This document shows, one piece after another, positions 8,985 through 19,028 of a stretch of DNA of 64,000 bases (the first letter of the stretch is position 1; each line of letters opens with the position of its first letter). The stretch is from Candidatus Syntrophosphaera thermopropionivorans (GTDB taxonomy: Bacteria; Cloacimonadota; Cloacimonadia; Cloacimonadales; Cloacimonadaceae): the NCBI RefSeq assembly GCF_004353895.1, contig NZ_SMOG01000001.1, positions 275,870 through 339,869 of the forward strand, in the 5' to 3' direction. The translations under genes and the position numbers were made by a program. Under the pieces are notes generated by a model that saw only the letters and a list, made by a program, of their open reading frames with translations, was not told the origin of the DNA and made no database searches.

Positions 8985-9752
8985 TTAGTTTTGTATTTCC
9001 TTATATTTATTAGACTCATTATGAGCTGGGTTTAATTCATTTTTTTCATATCCCAGACCCTTACCGGTGATAAGTACATTCCATCTATTAAACATTTGTC
9101 TTAAGCGATATACCATTACTTTAGTAGGGTTTAACTGTGCCAGCATTTTACTTAAGAAATTATCCCAATTTATAGTTTCTTTGCGCTGGAAAAATCCTGT
9201 GTTGTGCATTACTCTTAGCATATAAGTCTTGATTTTGTCAAGGTCATTTCCGCTAACTGCATTAATTTTTTGGGTTTGTTCTTTAGTGAGAGGCAAACGA
9301 TATATTTCCCAGAGAGCGATAGTGACAGCTTGAGCAAGATTGATAGAAGGGAATTCTGGATTAGCAGGAATATGACAACGCAAAGGGCATAGTTCTACCT
9401 CTTCATCCGTGAGTCCAAAAGTTTCTCTACCGAAGACTAAACCTATTTCCAGTTGAGGGATTTTAGCACAATATTGAGCAGCAGTAATAGGTGTAAAATC
9501 TACTGGTTTGAGTTTTCCCATACGACGAGAATAGGCTATTACCCGGTCTAAATCTGAGATAGCATCCTTTAGAGTGGGATATATCTGAGCCTGTTGGAGC
9601 AGGTTTTCTGAATGCATAGCCAGATAGAAATCATTTTTTTTCGGCATAGCACCTACTAACCTTAGACTGGAGAAGCCAAGATTGTGCATTATTCGTGCTA
9701 TAGCACCTACATTCCCTTCATAGATAGGCTCAACTAAGATTATGTGAATCAT
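8985..9752 (-). CDS. TrmJ-like tRNA 2'-O-methyltransferase (SPOUT family)
   Basis: A 255-residue SPOUT RNA methyltransferase using S-adenosylmethionine. All three SPOUT motifs are visible: EGNVGAIARIMHNLGF near the N-terminus, LVFGRETFGLTDEEVELC in the middle, and SINLAQAVTIALWEIYRL forming the knot. The N-terminus (MIHIILVEPIYEGN) and the C-terminal extension after the knot are typical of TrmJ, which methylates nucleotide 32 of tRNA anticodon loops. Other SpoU relatives cannot be excluded. Its ATG overlaps the stop of the HEAT-repeat gene upstream by 4 bp, indicating translational coupling. Confidence 0.85.
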   Translation of the reverse strand: MIHIILVEPIYEGNVGAIARIMHNLGFSSLRLVGAMPKKNDFYLAMHSENLLQQAQIYPTLKDAISDLDRVIAYSRRMGKLKPVDFTPITAAQYCAKIPQLEIGLVFGRETFGLTDEEVELCPLRCHIPANPEFPSINLAQAVTIALWEIYRLPLTKEQTQKINAVSGNDLDKIKTYMLRVMHNTGFFQRKETINWDNFLSKMLAQLNPTKVMVYRLRQMFNRWNVLITGKGLGYEKNELNPAHNESNKYKEIQN

Positions 9753-10588
9753 TGGTTTTTAATCATTTTAGCTAATTTATTTCCCATCTGAACCACTGCA
9801 GGATTGGAATCAGTTTTCCATTCTTGTGCGGTTCTAAGCGCTATGGAAAAGAAATCTTGAGACTTATCTCGCATATTTTTTTGAGAGAAGATACTGGATA
9901 ATCTTCTTAGAATCTGCCAGAGGAAATTAGCACGCTTTTCATCACCATCCAAAAGCCAGCGTCGGATACTGGCAAAGGTTTGTAGGGGACGCTGTCTTCC
10001 AACTTGAATGAGGATATGACTAACTTTTTTTTGAACTTCCTCGTCCTCATCATCCAGCAATCTACCTACGAAAGTTAATACATATTGAGGATTTTTAGCG
10101 GCTATATATTCCATACCATGCATAGACATAGCGCGTTTTTTAGGGTTATCCGAATCAGCCCAGCGAGGCATATATTCTTTCATGACATCAGGATATTTTT
10201 TCCACATCTCTGAACAGATAGTCTCGCTTTCCCAGGGAACGGTTTCAAAGGTTTTTTCTAAGGTCTGGACAATGAGTTCTGGTTTGTCCTGATTTTTGTA
10301 ATAAAAATAGAATAATGCAGTTGCCCGGATAGGATAAAATCGATCTTCCAGCATCTCATAGCAAATTGCATCCAAGTTTCCTGTGCCTGTATATTCCGCT
10401 AAACGTTTTCCCAATTCTTCCCGGACAAAATAGTTAGGAGTATTAGCAACTTCATAAATCAGCTTTTGCGCCTGATTAATGTTTCCCTTGTCCAGATTTT
10501 TGGAAATCTTTTCTACATAAGAGTCCAATAATTGGTAATCATCGCGGTCCAGGCGTCCCACTTTTTTTATCATATTTTTCAGCTCCAT
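9749..10588 (-). CDS. HEAT-repeat protein, DNA-alkylation-repair-like superfamily
   Basis: A 279-residue all-helical protein with no signal peptide. Repeated helix pairs with the pattern EELGKRLAEYTGTG, YPIRATALFYFYYK, KKRAMSMHGMEYIAAKNP and DEEVQKKVSHILIQVGRQRP identify HEAT-like repeats. The overall plan resembles the AlkC/AlkD superfamily, but none of the diagnostic AlkD tryptophan/arginine motifs is present, so I do not assign glycosylase activity. It heads the operon HEAT - TrmJ-like - AlkD-like, with a 4-bp overlap to TrmJ. A role as scaffold or nucleic-acid binder for tRNA or DNA repair partners is inference from context. Confidence 0.7.
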   Translation of the reverse strand: MELKNMIKKVGRLDRDDYQLLDSYVEKISKNLDKGNINQAQKLIYEVANTPNYFVREELGKRLAEYTGTGNLDAICYEMLEDRFYPIRATALFYFYYKNQDKPELIVQTLEKTFETVPWESETICSEMWKKYPDVMKEYMPRWADSDNPKKRAMSMHGMEYIAAKNPQYVLTFVGRLLDDEDEEVQKKVSHILIQVGRQRPLQTFASIRRWLLDGDEKRANFLWQILRRLSSIFSQKNMRDKSQDFFSIALRTAQEWKTDSNPAVVQMGNKLAKMIKNQ

Positions 10589-10703
10589 AATCCCTATGAG
10601 GGATCTATCCGCGGTATTCTTAAAATTAGTAAGCCTGTTGTCCTACGAGAAAATAGATTATTAAATATATATCCTAATATATAAAATTATCGTTTCTGTC
10701 AAG

Positions 10704-11654
10704 TTATTTGTGGGTTGAATCGGTAGAATTATCAAAAATTGTGCGTTGTCGCACAGACCGACTGGTTATAAAATGGAGTTTGGCTACTTCTGATAACCGA
10801 TTCCAACCATATTTATCAGCAAAGTTTTTAGCAGTTTCAATAACATTTTTCCCGGAACCAAGAGGAAACTTCATACCATAGTAATTATTCATTGCTTCTC
10901 TTTGTTGTAAAAACTGGTACCGAGCTATTATTGAAGCTGCAGCAACGGCTGGGTCTGTTTCTGCTTTAGGTCGTTCTTCCACAGGAATACTAACATCTCT
11001 TTTTTTAAGATAATGAGCAACTTTTTTACTGCGGCTGAACTGGTCAACTAAAATACCCTGAATATTGGGAATTCTTTCTAATAGAGCAAGAATAGCAGTG
11101 CTATGTTGCCAAGCCAGAAGGTCATTAAGGTTCTTCCCTTGCAGCTGCATATCTGCTATGATTTCATTATATTTTAAAGGTTTGAGCACAATGCAAGAAA
11201 TGCGAGAAGGATAATTAGAATAAAGTTTTTGAGCTATGTTTGTAATTTGAGTTTTAGTCAGACTTTTACTATCCATCACTCCCCAATCTTTTAGGTCTTC
11301 AAGCATATCACTATCCAGAGCAAAAGCAGCAACCACCAGGGATCCAAAATAATCACCCTTTCCACATTCATCAGAACCAATCCAATGCTCCCAGGAATGA
11401 AATCTTCCCTCGGATTCTACTTTATCTTTTATCATTTCCTGAAGCTCTGTTTTCAATTTATTATCTTTACCACCAAGCACCTTACTCAAACCTCTTTTTT
11501 CAGAATAATAAATATTTAGTACGGAATGCTGCTCTTCTTTACTTAAATTAAGTTGAATTCCATAATTTATTCCTCTTTGACCAGTAATTCTGATTCCCCT
11601 TTGAGCTAATTCAGGTAAAAAATTAGCCAGATATTCCTCTATAATTTTTTCCAT
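10704..11654 (-). CDS. rnhC: Ribonuclease HIII
   Basis: Cytosolic endonuclease that cuts RNA in RNA-DNA hybrids. The 316-residue length and an N-terminal TBP-like substrate-binding domain (about 1-85) mark it as HIII rather than the shorter HII. The catalytic core starts with GSDECGKGDYFGSLVV (Asp95 and Glu96), followed by Asp128 in MDSKSL and Asp in GILVDQF. KAETDPAVAAASIIARYQFL is the conserved basic/helical motif. It is divergent from groEL across a 184-bp gap holding promoters for both. A 115-bp gap to the downstream HEAT gene shows no obvious hairpin. Confidence 0.93.
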   Translation of the reverse strand: MEKIIEEYLANFLPELAQRGIRITGQRGINYGIQLNLSKEEQHSVLNIYYSEKRGLSKVLGGKDNKLKTELQEMIKDKVESEGRFHSWEHWIGSDECGKGDYFGSLVVAAFALDSDMLEDLKDWGVMDSKSLTKTQITNIAQKLYSNYPSRISCIVLKPLKYNEIIADMQLQGKNLNDLLAWQHSTAILALLERIPNIQGILVDQFSRSKKVAHYLKKRDVSIPVEERPKAETDPAVAAASIIARYQFLQQREAMNNYYGMKFPLGSGKNVIETAKNFADKYGWNRLSEVAKLHFITSRSVRQRTIFDNSTDSTHK

Positions 11655-11741
11655 AAATCACCCAAGATATTAATTATAATATCCTTTTCTACAAAACAGA
11701 CCGAGATGTCAATCTCAAAATGAGAAAAAAATAATTTGTGC

Positions 11742-11770
11742 TTGACAGATTTTGGTTTATCTTAATTTTA
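11742..11770 (+). promoter_or_regulatory. Sigma-70-type promoter of groEL
   Basis: A perfect -35 hexamer TTGACA lies at 11742-11747. A/T-rich -10-like sequence (TAATTT to ATTTTA) at 11763-11770 runs into the left arm of the CIRCE operator, so a bound repressor would block polymerase. The start point itself cannot be fixed from sequence. Confidence 0.65.
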
Positions 11771-11794
11771 GCACTCAATCATTGAGACTGCTAA
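11768..11794. promoter_or_regulatory. CIRCE operator (HrcA binding site)
   Basis: TTAGCACTC (11768-11776), a 9-bp spacer, then GACTGCTAA (11786-11794). This differs from the canonical CIRCE inverted repeat (TTAGCACTC-N9-GAGTGCTAA) at a single base. The position over the groEL promoter fits classic HrcA repression relieved on heat shock. hrcA is not in the window. Confidence 0.9.
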
Positions 11795-11832
11795 ACCTTA
11801 CTTTAATAAAATATGATAATATGGAGGTATAA

Positions 11833-13464
<1,632 letters not shown>

Positions 13465-13490
13465 TAAACTTAGAGAATAGAGCATATCTC

Positions 13491-13520
13491 AAAAGCCTCT
13501 CCCACAAAGAGAGGCTTTTT
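13491..13520 (+). terminator. Rho-independent terminator of groEL
   Basis: AAAAGCCTCTC (13491-13501) pairs with GAGAGGCTTTT across a 7-nt loop, ending in TTTTT. It lies 27 bp after the groEL stop codon. Confidence 0.93.
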
Positions 13521-14102
13521 AGTTTGCCCCCAAATTAGATAGAAAGATAGCAGTATAAACAAAGCAAATATTAAATCATTATCTACCACTTTACTGGTGA
13601 ATAACTACAAAATCATTCCTGAGCTTCTGGATTAATTCAGCTAAAAGTGAGTTCGTGTCTCAAATAGTGGTGTAAAATTCAACTCATTGTTTTGTAATTT
13701 ATTTAGGAACATCTTATGTTTTTACCTTTACTTCCTATTTTGAGATAATTAGTAAAATCCAAATGTGTCGGTATTGGTACATTGAGTATTTATATATTAT
13801 CAGATATGGTTAGTATTTCACTCCATATCCGAATGACTGTAAGCGAGGCTTCTTTCAGAGATGATTTTTTTGGATTCCATATAAGTGTACTTTGCGATGT
13901 GTATAATTATGGACTGATACTACCACTTTTAACTATCAGCGAGACCAAAGATTTTTATTTAAAGCTATTAATATAGGTAATCAGATTTTTCTTGACCAAA
14001 TTATTAGTTTTTATTTAGATAATTTTTATAATTTAAAATGATGGAATATAAAATGCTGTTATAATGAATAACAGAATTATCATATAACATTATAAAGGAG
14101 AT
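13521..14102. other. Intergenic region without a convincing gene
   Basis: About 580 bp of A/T-rich sequence. I see no coding signal, tandem repeat or long palindrome. TTGACC at 13992-13997 with A/T-rich -10 candidates around 14015-14023 may be the promoter of the following exoprotein gene. AAAGGAG just before 14103 is its ribosome binding site. Confidence 0.5.
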
Positions 14103-17100
14103 ATGATGAAATTAAGATATTTCAAACTTACACTTTTACTGATACTTGCATTTTCAGTAATTGGTTTAGGAGCTCAGGTTAGCGAATATGCTTTTTCTTC
14201 AGTTTTAGGAACTTACACAGAGATTACTGGAGGAACTGTTCTGGGCACTACTGCAAACGATCAAGAAAGCTTTAATGCCATTCCCTTAGGTTTTACTTTT
14301 ACTTATAATGGCGTTGAATACAACCAAATCAGTGTTCAAACTAATGCCTTTATTGCCTTTGGACCAGAAGTTGCTTTAAGTAATCTTCCCATAAGTGCTG
14401 CCACAGGCACTAATAATGTAGTCGCTGCATTAGCACGGGATATTAAAAGTAGAGATAATGGTGAATTAAGTTATTTACTAACTGGAACAGAACCTAATCG
14501 TATTTTTATTATCCAGTGGAAACACTATCGTAGAGTTCCTACTACTGCTGCTAATGATGATTTAAATTTTCAAATTCAACTTTGGGAAAACGGTAATAAG
14601 GTAGTTTTTGCTTATGGTTCATTTAATGTCGTTTATGTGTCTACAGCTAAAACTGTACAAGTAGGCTTAAGAGGTGATTCTGCCCAGGATTTTAATAATC
14701 GTACCACTACTACTGATTGGACAGCCACTACAGCAGGAACAATAAATACTGCAACTTGCGATATAACGAATACTGTGTATCCACCTAATGGTTTAATTTT
14801 CACTTTTTCTCCTCCTCAGCAAGGTACTCCTCCAGAACCAGCTCAAAATCCACACCCCTCTAATAATGCAATAAATGTCCCTATTAATACTAATTTAAGC
14901 TGGAGTTCCGGAGGTGGCATTGTGGATGGTTATAAAATCTATTTTGGAACAGATAATCCTCCTACCAATCTGGTTAATGGTTTGATTCAAACTACCACCG
15001 TCTATGACCATCCTACGGATTTACAATATAGCACGGTCTATTACTGGAAAATAGTTCCTTTTAATAATGTTGCAGGTGATGCTTTAAACTGTCCCGTATG
15101 GCAATTTACTACTCTGGCAGATCCAACAGTTTATAATTTCCCTTATAATCAACATTTTGATGATGTAACTCCTCCAGCTTTACCAGTGGGATGGTCAACT
15201 ATCAATGCTAATAATGATGCCTATACCTGGGAAACTAATGCAGGTAATGCTCATACTGCTCCAAATTCTGTTAGAATTCGTTACAATTCATCTATTGCAA
15301 TGGATGATTGGTTGATTAGCCCTCCCTTACATTTAACCGGTGGTCAAATCTACATAATTAAGTTCTATTATCGTGCTAATAGTAGTTCTTACACTGAAGC
15401 TTTATCAGTTTATTCTGGCACAGCACCGGATGTAGCAGCTTTCACCAATCTCCTATTTGAAAACAATAATATTTCCAATATAGTTTATGAGCAAGGACAG
15501 ATAGTTTTCACACCAGCCACAACGGGTAATTATTATATAGGATTTCACGGTCATAGTCCAGCTAATACGTTCTATCTGTATCTTGATACTTTTTCTATAG
15601 TGTTAAATGTTGATTCAATGAATCCTCCGACTAATTTGACAGCCGAAGTGATTAATAATACTTATGTTTTTCTTAGCTGGAACGCACCAAGTAATGCATT
15701 AAATCGTGATTTATTAGGGTATAAAGTATATCGTGATGGTGTTTTATTACAGACTATAAATGATCCTGCTACAACTTTCTACAATGACCTTAGTGTTACC
15801 GTTGGAACTTATAGCTATACCGTTACTGCTCTTTATACAGCAGGTGAATCCATACCAGCTGGTCCTGTCTCTGCAACAATTACACCTCCAGCTTATCCTC
15901 CAACTAATTTAACTGCGCAAGTGCAAGGATTTAATGTTATTCTAAACTGGCAAAGTCCTGCTTTAACTCTGGTGGGAGATAATAAGTTGGATAGTAGTTA
16001 TAGAGATCGGAATTTAACGGGATATAAAGTTTATCGTAATGGCACTGTTGTTACTACGATAACTAATCCTTCCACTACTACTTATACTGATCAGAATCTA
16101 ACTTCTGGAACTTATTCCTACACGGTAACAGCAGTATACACTTATGGTGAATCTGCACCAGCTGGTCCTGTCAGTGTAACTATTATTCCTCCACCTCCAA
16201 CAGATTTAACCGCAACAGTGCAGCAGAATAATGTGACTTTGAACTGGGTTAGCCCTCAACTTCCCACTGAATTATTCATTAAAGCTGGTTCATCAACTCA
16301 AGACAGAGCACTTACTGGATTTAAAGTATATCGTGATAATGTTATAATTGCCACCATAACTAACCCTTTAACTACCACCTACACTGATCAGAATGTTCCG
16401 AATGGCACCTATATTTATGGTGTTACAGCCGTTTATCCCAATGATGAATCTGCTCCTGTAACCGTGACTGTTACCGTGGATTATCAAGAACCGCAAATTG
16501 TTTTTGAAGATGGTTTTGAAACCTATGAGAATTTTGCCTTAGTCTTTCCACCCTGGTCCCTTTATGATGTAGACCAATCTGAAACTTATGGTATTAACAA
16601 TGTAATTTTTCCGGGATCAGAAAGTCCAATGGCTTTCATTATTTTCAATCCCAGTGCCACAACACCTCCTATGACCAGTGTAGCTCCACATAATGGCTCA
16701 AAAATGGCTGCTTCTTTTGCTGCAGTTAATCCTCCTAACAATGATTGGATGATTGCACCTAAGGTTCATCTGGGAACAGCAAGTTCGGTAAAATTCTTTG
16801 CTAAATCCCAAACTGACACTTATGGTCTGGAACGTTTCCAGGTGGGAATTTCTACATCACCGAATATAGATTTATCCACCTTCCAGATTATTACTACTGG
16901 TAACTATGTGGAAGCTCCCATTCAATGGACTGAATATAATTTTGACCTTTCTTCCTATAATAATCAGGAAATCTGGATAGGTATACATTGTGTTTCTAAC
17001 GATGCATTTATATTCTATGTGGATGACTTCTGTATCCGTAGTATTGGTGGGTATATAGTCAGTAATGATGATCCAACCGTCCCAGTTTTAAATACTGGTT

Positions 17101-17369
17101 TATATGGTAACTTCCCCAATCCTTTCAATCCTGAGACTACCATTCGCTTTAGTGTTAAAGAAACCGCTCCAGTTTCTATAACCATTTATAACGCTAAAGG
17201 ACAATTGATTAGAACTCTGGTTAATAATGAAATCAAGACTCCTGGCAATTATTCTATCGTCTGGGATGGAAAGGATAAAAATGGGAATACAATGAGCAGT
17301 GGAGTCTATTTCTATAAGATGAATTCTGGTAAATATAGCGACACTAAGAAGATGATTCTGATGAAATAA
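14103..17369 (+). CDS. Secreted multidomain protein with fibronectin type III repeats and sorting domain
   Basis: A 1088-residue exoprotein. The signal peptide is LKLTLLLILAFSVIG-like (residues 2-24, ending before QVSEY). A beta-rich N-terminal domain of unknown type covers about 25-235. It is followed by an Ig/FN3-like domain (250-340) and a cleaved-adhesin or choice-of-anchor-J-like domain (345-500, with DDWLISPPLHL). Three tandem FN3 repeats come next (508-595, 599-695, 698-792), each holding GYKVYR or GFKVYR and a TYSYTVTAVY strand. A second adhesin-like domain (800-985, NDWMIAPKVHL) precedes the FlgD-like sorting domain (1000-1088, NFPNPFNPETTIRF to MILMK). Probably a surface adhesin or polymer-binding protein. 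It is monocistronic, with a strong terminator 70 bp downstream. Confidence 0.85.
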   Translation: MMKLRYFKLTLLLILAFSVIGLGAQVSEYAFSSVLGTYTEITGGTVLGTTANDQESFNAIPLGFTFTYNGVEYNQISVQTNAFIAFGPEVALSNLPISAATGTNNVVAALARDIKSRDNGELSYLLTGTEPNRIFIIQWKHYRRVPTTAANDDLNFQIQLWENGNKVVFAYGSFNVVYVSTAKTVQVGLRGDSAQDFNNRTTTTDWTATTAGTINTATCDITNTVYPPNGLIFTFSPPQQGTPPEPAQNPHPSNNAINVPINTNLSWSSGGGIVDGYKIYFGTDNPPTNLVNGLIQTTTVYDHPTDLQYSTVYYWKIVPFNNVAGDALNCPVWQFTTLADPTVYNFPYNQHFDDVTPPALPVGWSTINANNDAYTWETNAGNAHTAPNSVRIRYNSSIAMDDWLISPPLHLTGGQIYIIKFYYRANSSSYTEALSVYSGTAPDVAAFTNLLFENNNISNIVYEQGQIVFTPATTGNYYIGFHGHSPANTFYLYLDTFSIVLNVDSMNPPTNLTAEVINNTYVFLSWNAPSNALNRDLLGYKVYRDGVLLQTINDPATTFYNDLSVTVGTYSYTVTALYTAGESIPAGPVSATITPPAYPPTNLTAQVQGFNVILNWQSPALTLVGDNKLDSSYRDRNLTGYKVYRNGTVVTTITNPSTTTYTDQNLTSGTYSYTVTAVYTYGESAPAGPVSVTIIPPPPTDLTATVQQNNVTLNWVSPQLPTELFIKAGSSTQDRALTGFKVYRDNVIIATITNPLTTTYTDQNVPNGTYIYGVTAVYPNDESAPVTVTVTVDYQEPQIVFEDGFETYENFALVFPPWSLYDVDQSETYGINNVIFPGSESPMAFIIFNPSATTPPMTSVAPHNGSKMAASFAAVNPPNNDWMIAPKVHLGTASSVKFFAKSQTDTYGLERFQVGISTSPNIDLSTFQIITTGNYVEAPIQWTEYNFDLSSYNNQEIWIGIHCVSNDAFIFYVDDFCIRSIGGYIVSNDDPTVPVLNTGLYGNFPNPFNPETTIRFSVKETAPVSITIYNAKGQLIRTLVNNEIKTPGNYSIVWDGKDKNGNTMSSGVYFYKMNSGKYSDTKKMILMK

Positions 17370-17439
17370 TATGAAAGAGCAACATCATACCTGATTGGAT
17401 TATTTATAAAGAACTGTTCAGGTATTGATAAATGAAATG

Positions 17440-17480
17440 AAGGGCACGAATTTTCTGGATTCGTGCCCTTTAGTTTTCTT
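17440..17480 (+). terminator. Rho-independent terminator
   Basis: Perfect 12-bp stem: AAGGGCACGAAT (17440-17451) with ATTCGTGCCCTT (17459-17470), 7-nt loop, followed by TAGTTTTCTT. It terminates the exoprotein transcript. Confidence 0.92.
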
Positions 17481-17539
17481 TGATAAATTTCATAGATGGT
17501 TATATCTTAGATTAGTTAATAACCTGCGTAAATATATGC

Positions 17540-17750
17540 TTGACAAAAGAGTCAAATTGAAATTATATGGATAATATAATGTACTATAGATGAGTAAGTA
17601 TATTAAAGCAATTGACCCGTTTGAGGGGGTTGAAACAAACTTATTCTCTGGGATACAGATGAGTTTCTGATTATTAATAGGTGAGGGGGATTACGATACT
17701 CATCCCCCAGGAGTTAGCTGAATCTAACTTATTGACTCCCCCTCATATTT
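17540..17750 (+). ncRNA. Candidate structured small RNA
   Basis: TTGACA at 17540-17545, with TTATAT 17 bp further, could start a transcript in a region that has no ORF. Downstream, TGAGGGGG occurs twice (17622-17629 and 17682-17689). Either copy can pair with CCCCCTCA at 17738-17745, while the second can instead pair its GGGGGAT (17685-17691) with ATCCCCC (17702-17708). AGTTAG (17712-17717) and CTAACT (17724-17729) form a further hairpin inside. The competing stems suggest a real RNA, but strand and ends are guesses and no T-tract closes it. Confidence 0.35.
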
Positions 17751-17873
17751 TAGCAGAGACATATATTCTTCTAAGGTGTAGGGAAAATCAAGTTGAGTAG
17801 GTTAAGTGGGTAATTTCTCAATGTTCCAATAAGTAAAAAATTGGGATTTTATGAGCTTGTTTGGTGTTTTATC

Positions 17874-17942
17874 TTATCTGTTTCCTATCTCTTTCTTATT
17901 GAAAAAGACAAGTAAGAGCTAAGGAAGAGCTAAGAGAGAGTT
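17874..17942. repeat. 11-nt-phased mirrored intergenic element, copy B
   Basis: Left arm: TTATCTGTTTC (17874-17884) and CTATCTCTTTC (17885-17895), then TTATTG. Right arm: AAGTAAGAGCT (17910-17920), AAGGAAGAGCT (17921-17931) and AAGAGAGAGTT (17932-17942). Pyrimidine-rich and purine-rich arms are both in 11-nt register around a 14-nt centre. It sits between the exoprotein terminator and the tRNA gene. Confidence 0.75.
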
Positions 17943-18025
17943 AAAATATCTTTGTAAATAATGCACTTAGCGATTTTGCTTGACATAAAAGTAGAGATTT
18001 AAATGAAAGTTAAATTGAAAGGTGG

Positions 18026-18101
18026 GGGCCTATAGCTCAGCTGGTAGAGCTTCCGGCTCATAACCGGATGGTTGGGGGTTCAACTCCCTCTGGGCCCACC
18101 A
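18026..18101 (+). tRNA. tRNA with CAU anticodon (elongator Met, or Ile2)
   Basis: A 76-nt cloverleaf with encoded CCA. Acceptor GGGCCTA (18026-18032) pairs with TGGGCCC (18091-18097), with discriminator A. The D arm is GCTC...GAGC, the anticodon stem CCGG/CCGG surrounds CTCATAA, and the T loop is GTTCAAC. The G1-C72 pair and the lack of three G-C pairs in the anticodon stem rule out an initiator. Choosing between Met and lysidine-modified Ile (AUA) needs identity-element comparison. TTGACA at 17980-17985 may be its promoter, and ATTTTTTATTT follows as a likely terminator. Confidence 0.95.
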
Positions 18102-18116
18102 TTTTTTATTTATCAA

Positions 18117-19028
18117 TTAATTTAAACTTTTAAGTTCATATTGTAGCAGGGCATAACGAATTCCACGAGAAGAGATAATAAATCCTGGAAGATTAAAGTG
18201 GGTTGCTATCTGCTGATAAATGACAGCACTGGCAAGGATAATGTCTTCTCGTCCGGGCTGCATTCCTTTAATTTTTCGGCGTTGCTCACTATTCAAAGTT
18301 TTATATAGTTTCACTTGTCTTTTAATCTCTTCTGAAGTAAGAAAATAGTTATGAATAGCCTCGTCTTCAAAATGTGCTAATTGTAAACTCACAGAAGCTA
18401 AAGTGGTCGCTCCACCGCCACTGGCAACTGAGAAAAGATTTTTTGGTTCGGGGAAAGTTTGTTCTAACTTTTGCTTTAGAAAGTCCTTAAGAGCATTAAA
18501 CTCTTCTGGTGAAATAGGGTCGTTATGAATAAATTTATTCGTTAAAGTTAGTGCTCCAAAGGAAAAGTAGTTGTAGGAAAGGAACTTTTCACGGTATCCA
18601 AAAATAAATTCTGTGCTACCTCCACCGCTTTCAACCAGCATTGCTTTTTGTCCTGCTGGTATGATATTAGAAGAAGCAAGAAAGATAAGCTTAGCTTCCA
18701 TTTCAGGTGAAAGAACATAAACTTGCCAGCCAAATTGTTGTTTAATCTTTTTCAGAAAGGAAGCAGAATCTTGAGCTCTTCGTAATGCCTCAGTTCCAGC
18801 ACATACAACTTGCTCAACTTTAAGTGTATTACATAGTTGCTGGATAGATTTTAAGGCTTCAATGGCATCCTCTTGAACCTCTAAACCTAACTCATCGTTT
18901 TTTTGCAGTTTCCTGCCTAATTTAGTGATGAAGGTTACCTGTTTTAAGATACGGATACTATTGTTATCTATCTCTGCGATAATACATTTAATAGAGTTGG
19001 TTCCTAAATCTATTACTGCTTTAATCAA
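18117..19028 (-). CDS. Ppx/GppA-family phosphatase
   Basis: Actin-fold exopolyphosphatase or guanosine pentaphosphate phosphohydrolase homologue, about 303 residues, with only the catalytic core. Motifs: AVIDLGTNSIKCIIAEI (first phosphate loop), ALRRAQDSASFL, VESGGGSTEFIFG (second phosphate loop) and ASGGGATTLAS. GMQPGREDIILASAVI matches the catalytic end of the family. No ATG is available. A TTG at 19028 with AAAAGGA just before it fits the family N-terminus; a longer TTG start at 19052 has no ribosome site. It overlaps the xanthine dehydrogenase large subunit gene by 8 bp, so it is translated from the same transcript. Substrate (polyP or pppGpp) is undecided. Confidence 0.85.
   Translation of the reverse strand: MIKAVIDLGTNSIKCIIAEIDNNSIRILKQVTFITKLGRKLQKNDELGLEVQEDAIEALKSIQQLCNTLKVEQVVCAGTEALRRAQDSASFLKKIKQQFGWQVYVLSPEMEAKLIFLASSNIIPAGQKAMLVESGGGSTEFIFGYREKFLSYNYFSFGALTLTNKFIHNDPISPEEFNALKDFLKQKLEQTFPEPKNLFSVASGGGATTLASVSLQLAHFEDEAIHNYFLTSEEIKRQVKLYKTLNSEQRRKIKGMQPGREDIILASAVIYQQIATHFNLPGFIISSRGIRYALLQYELKSLN

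Noticed and set aside
13782..13976. Open frame of 64 codons in the gap after groEL
   Set aside because: TTG start, no ribosome binding site, no recognisable sequence.
17615..17755. Known riboswitch class
   Set aside because: No recognised aptamer core and no coding gene downstream on that strand; kept only as a candidate small RNA.
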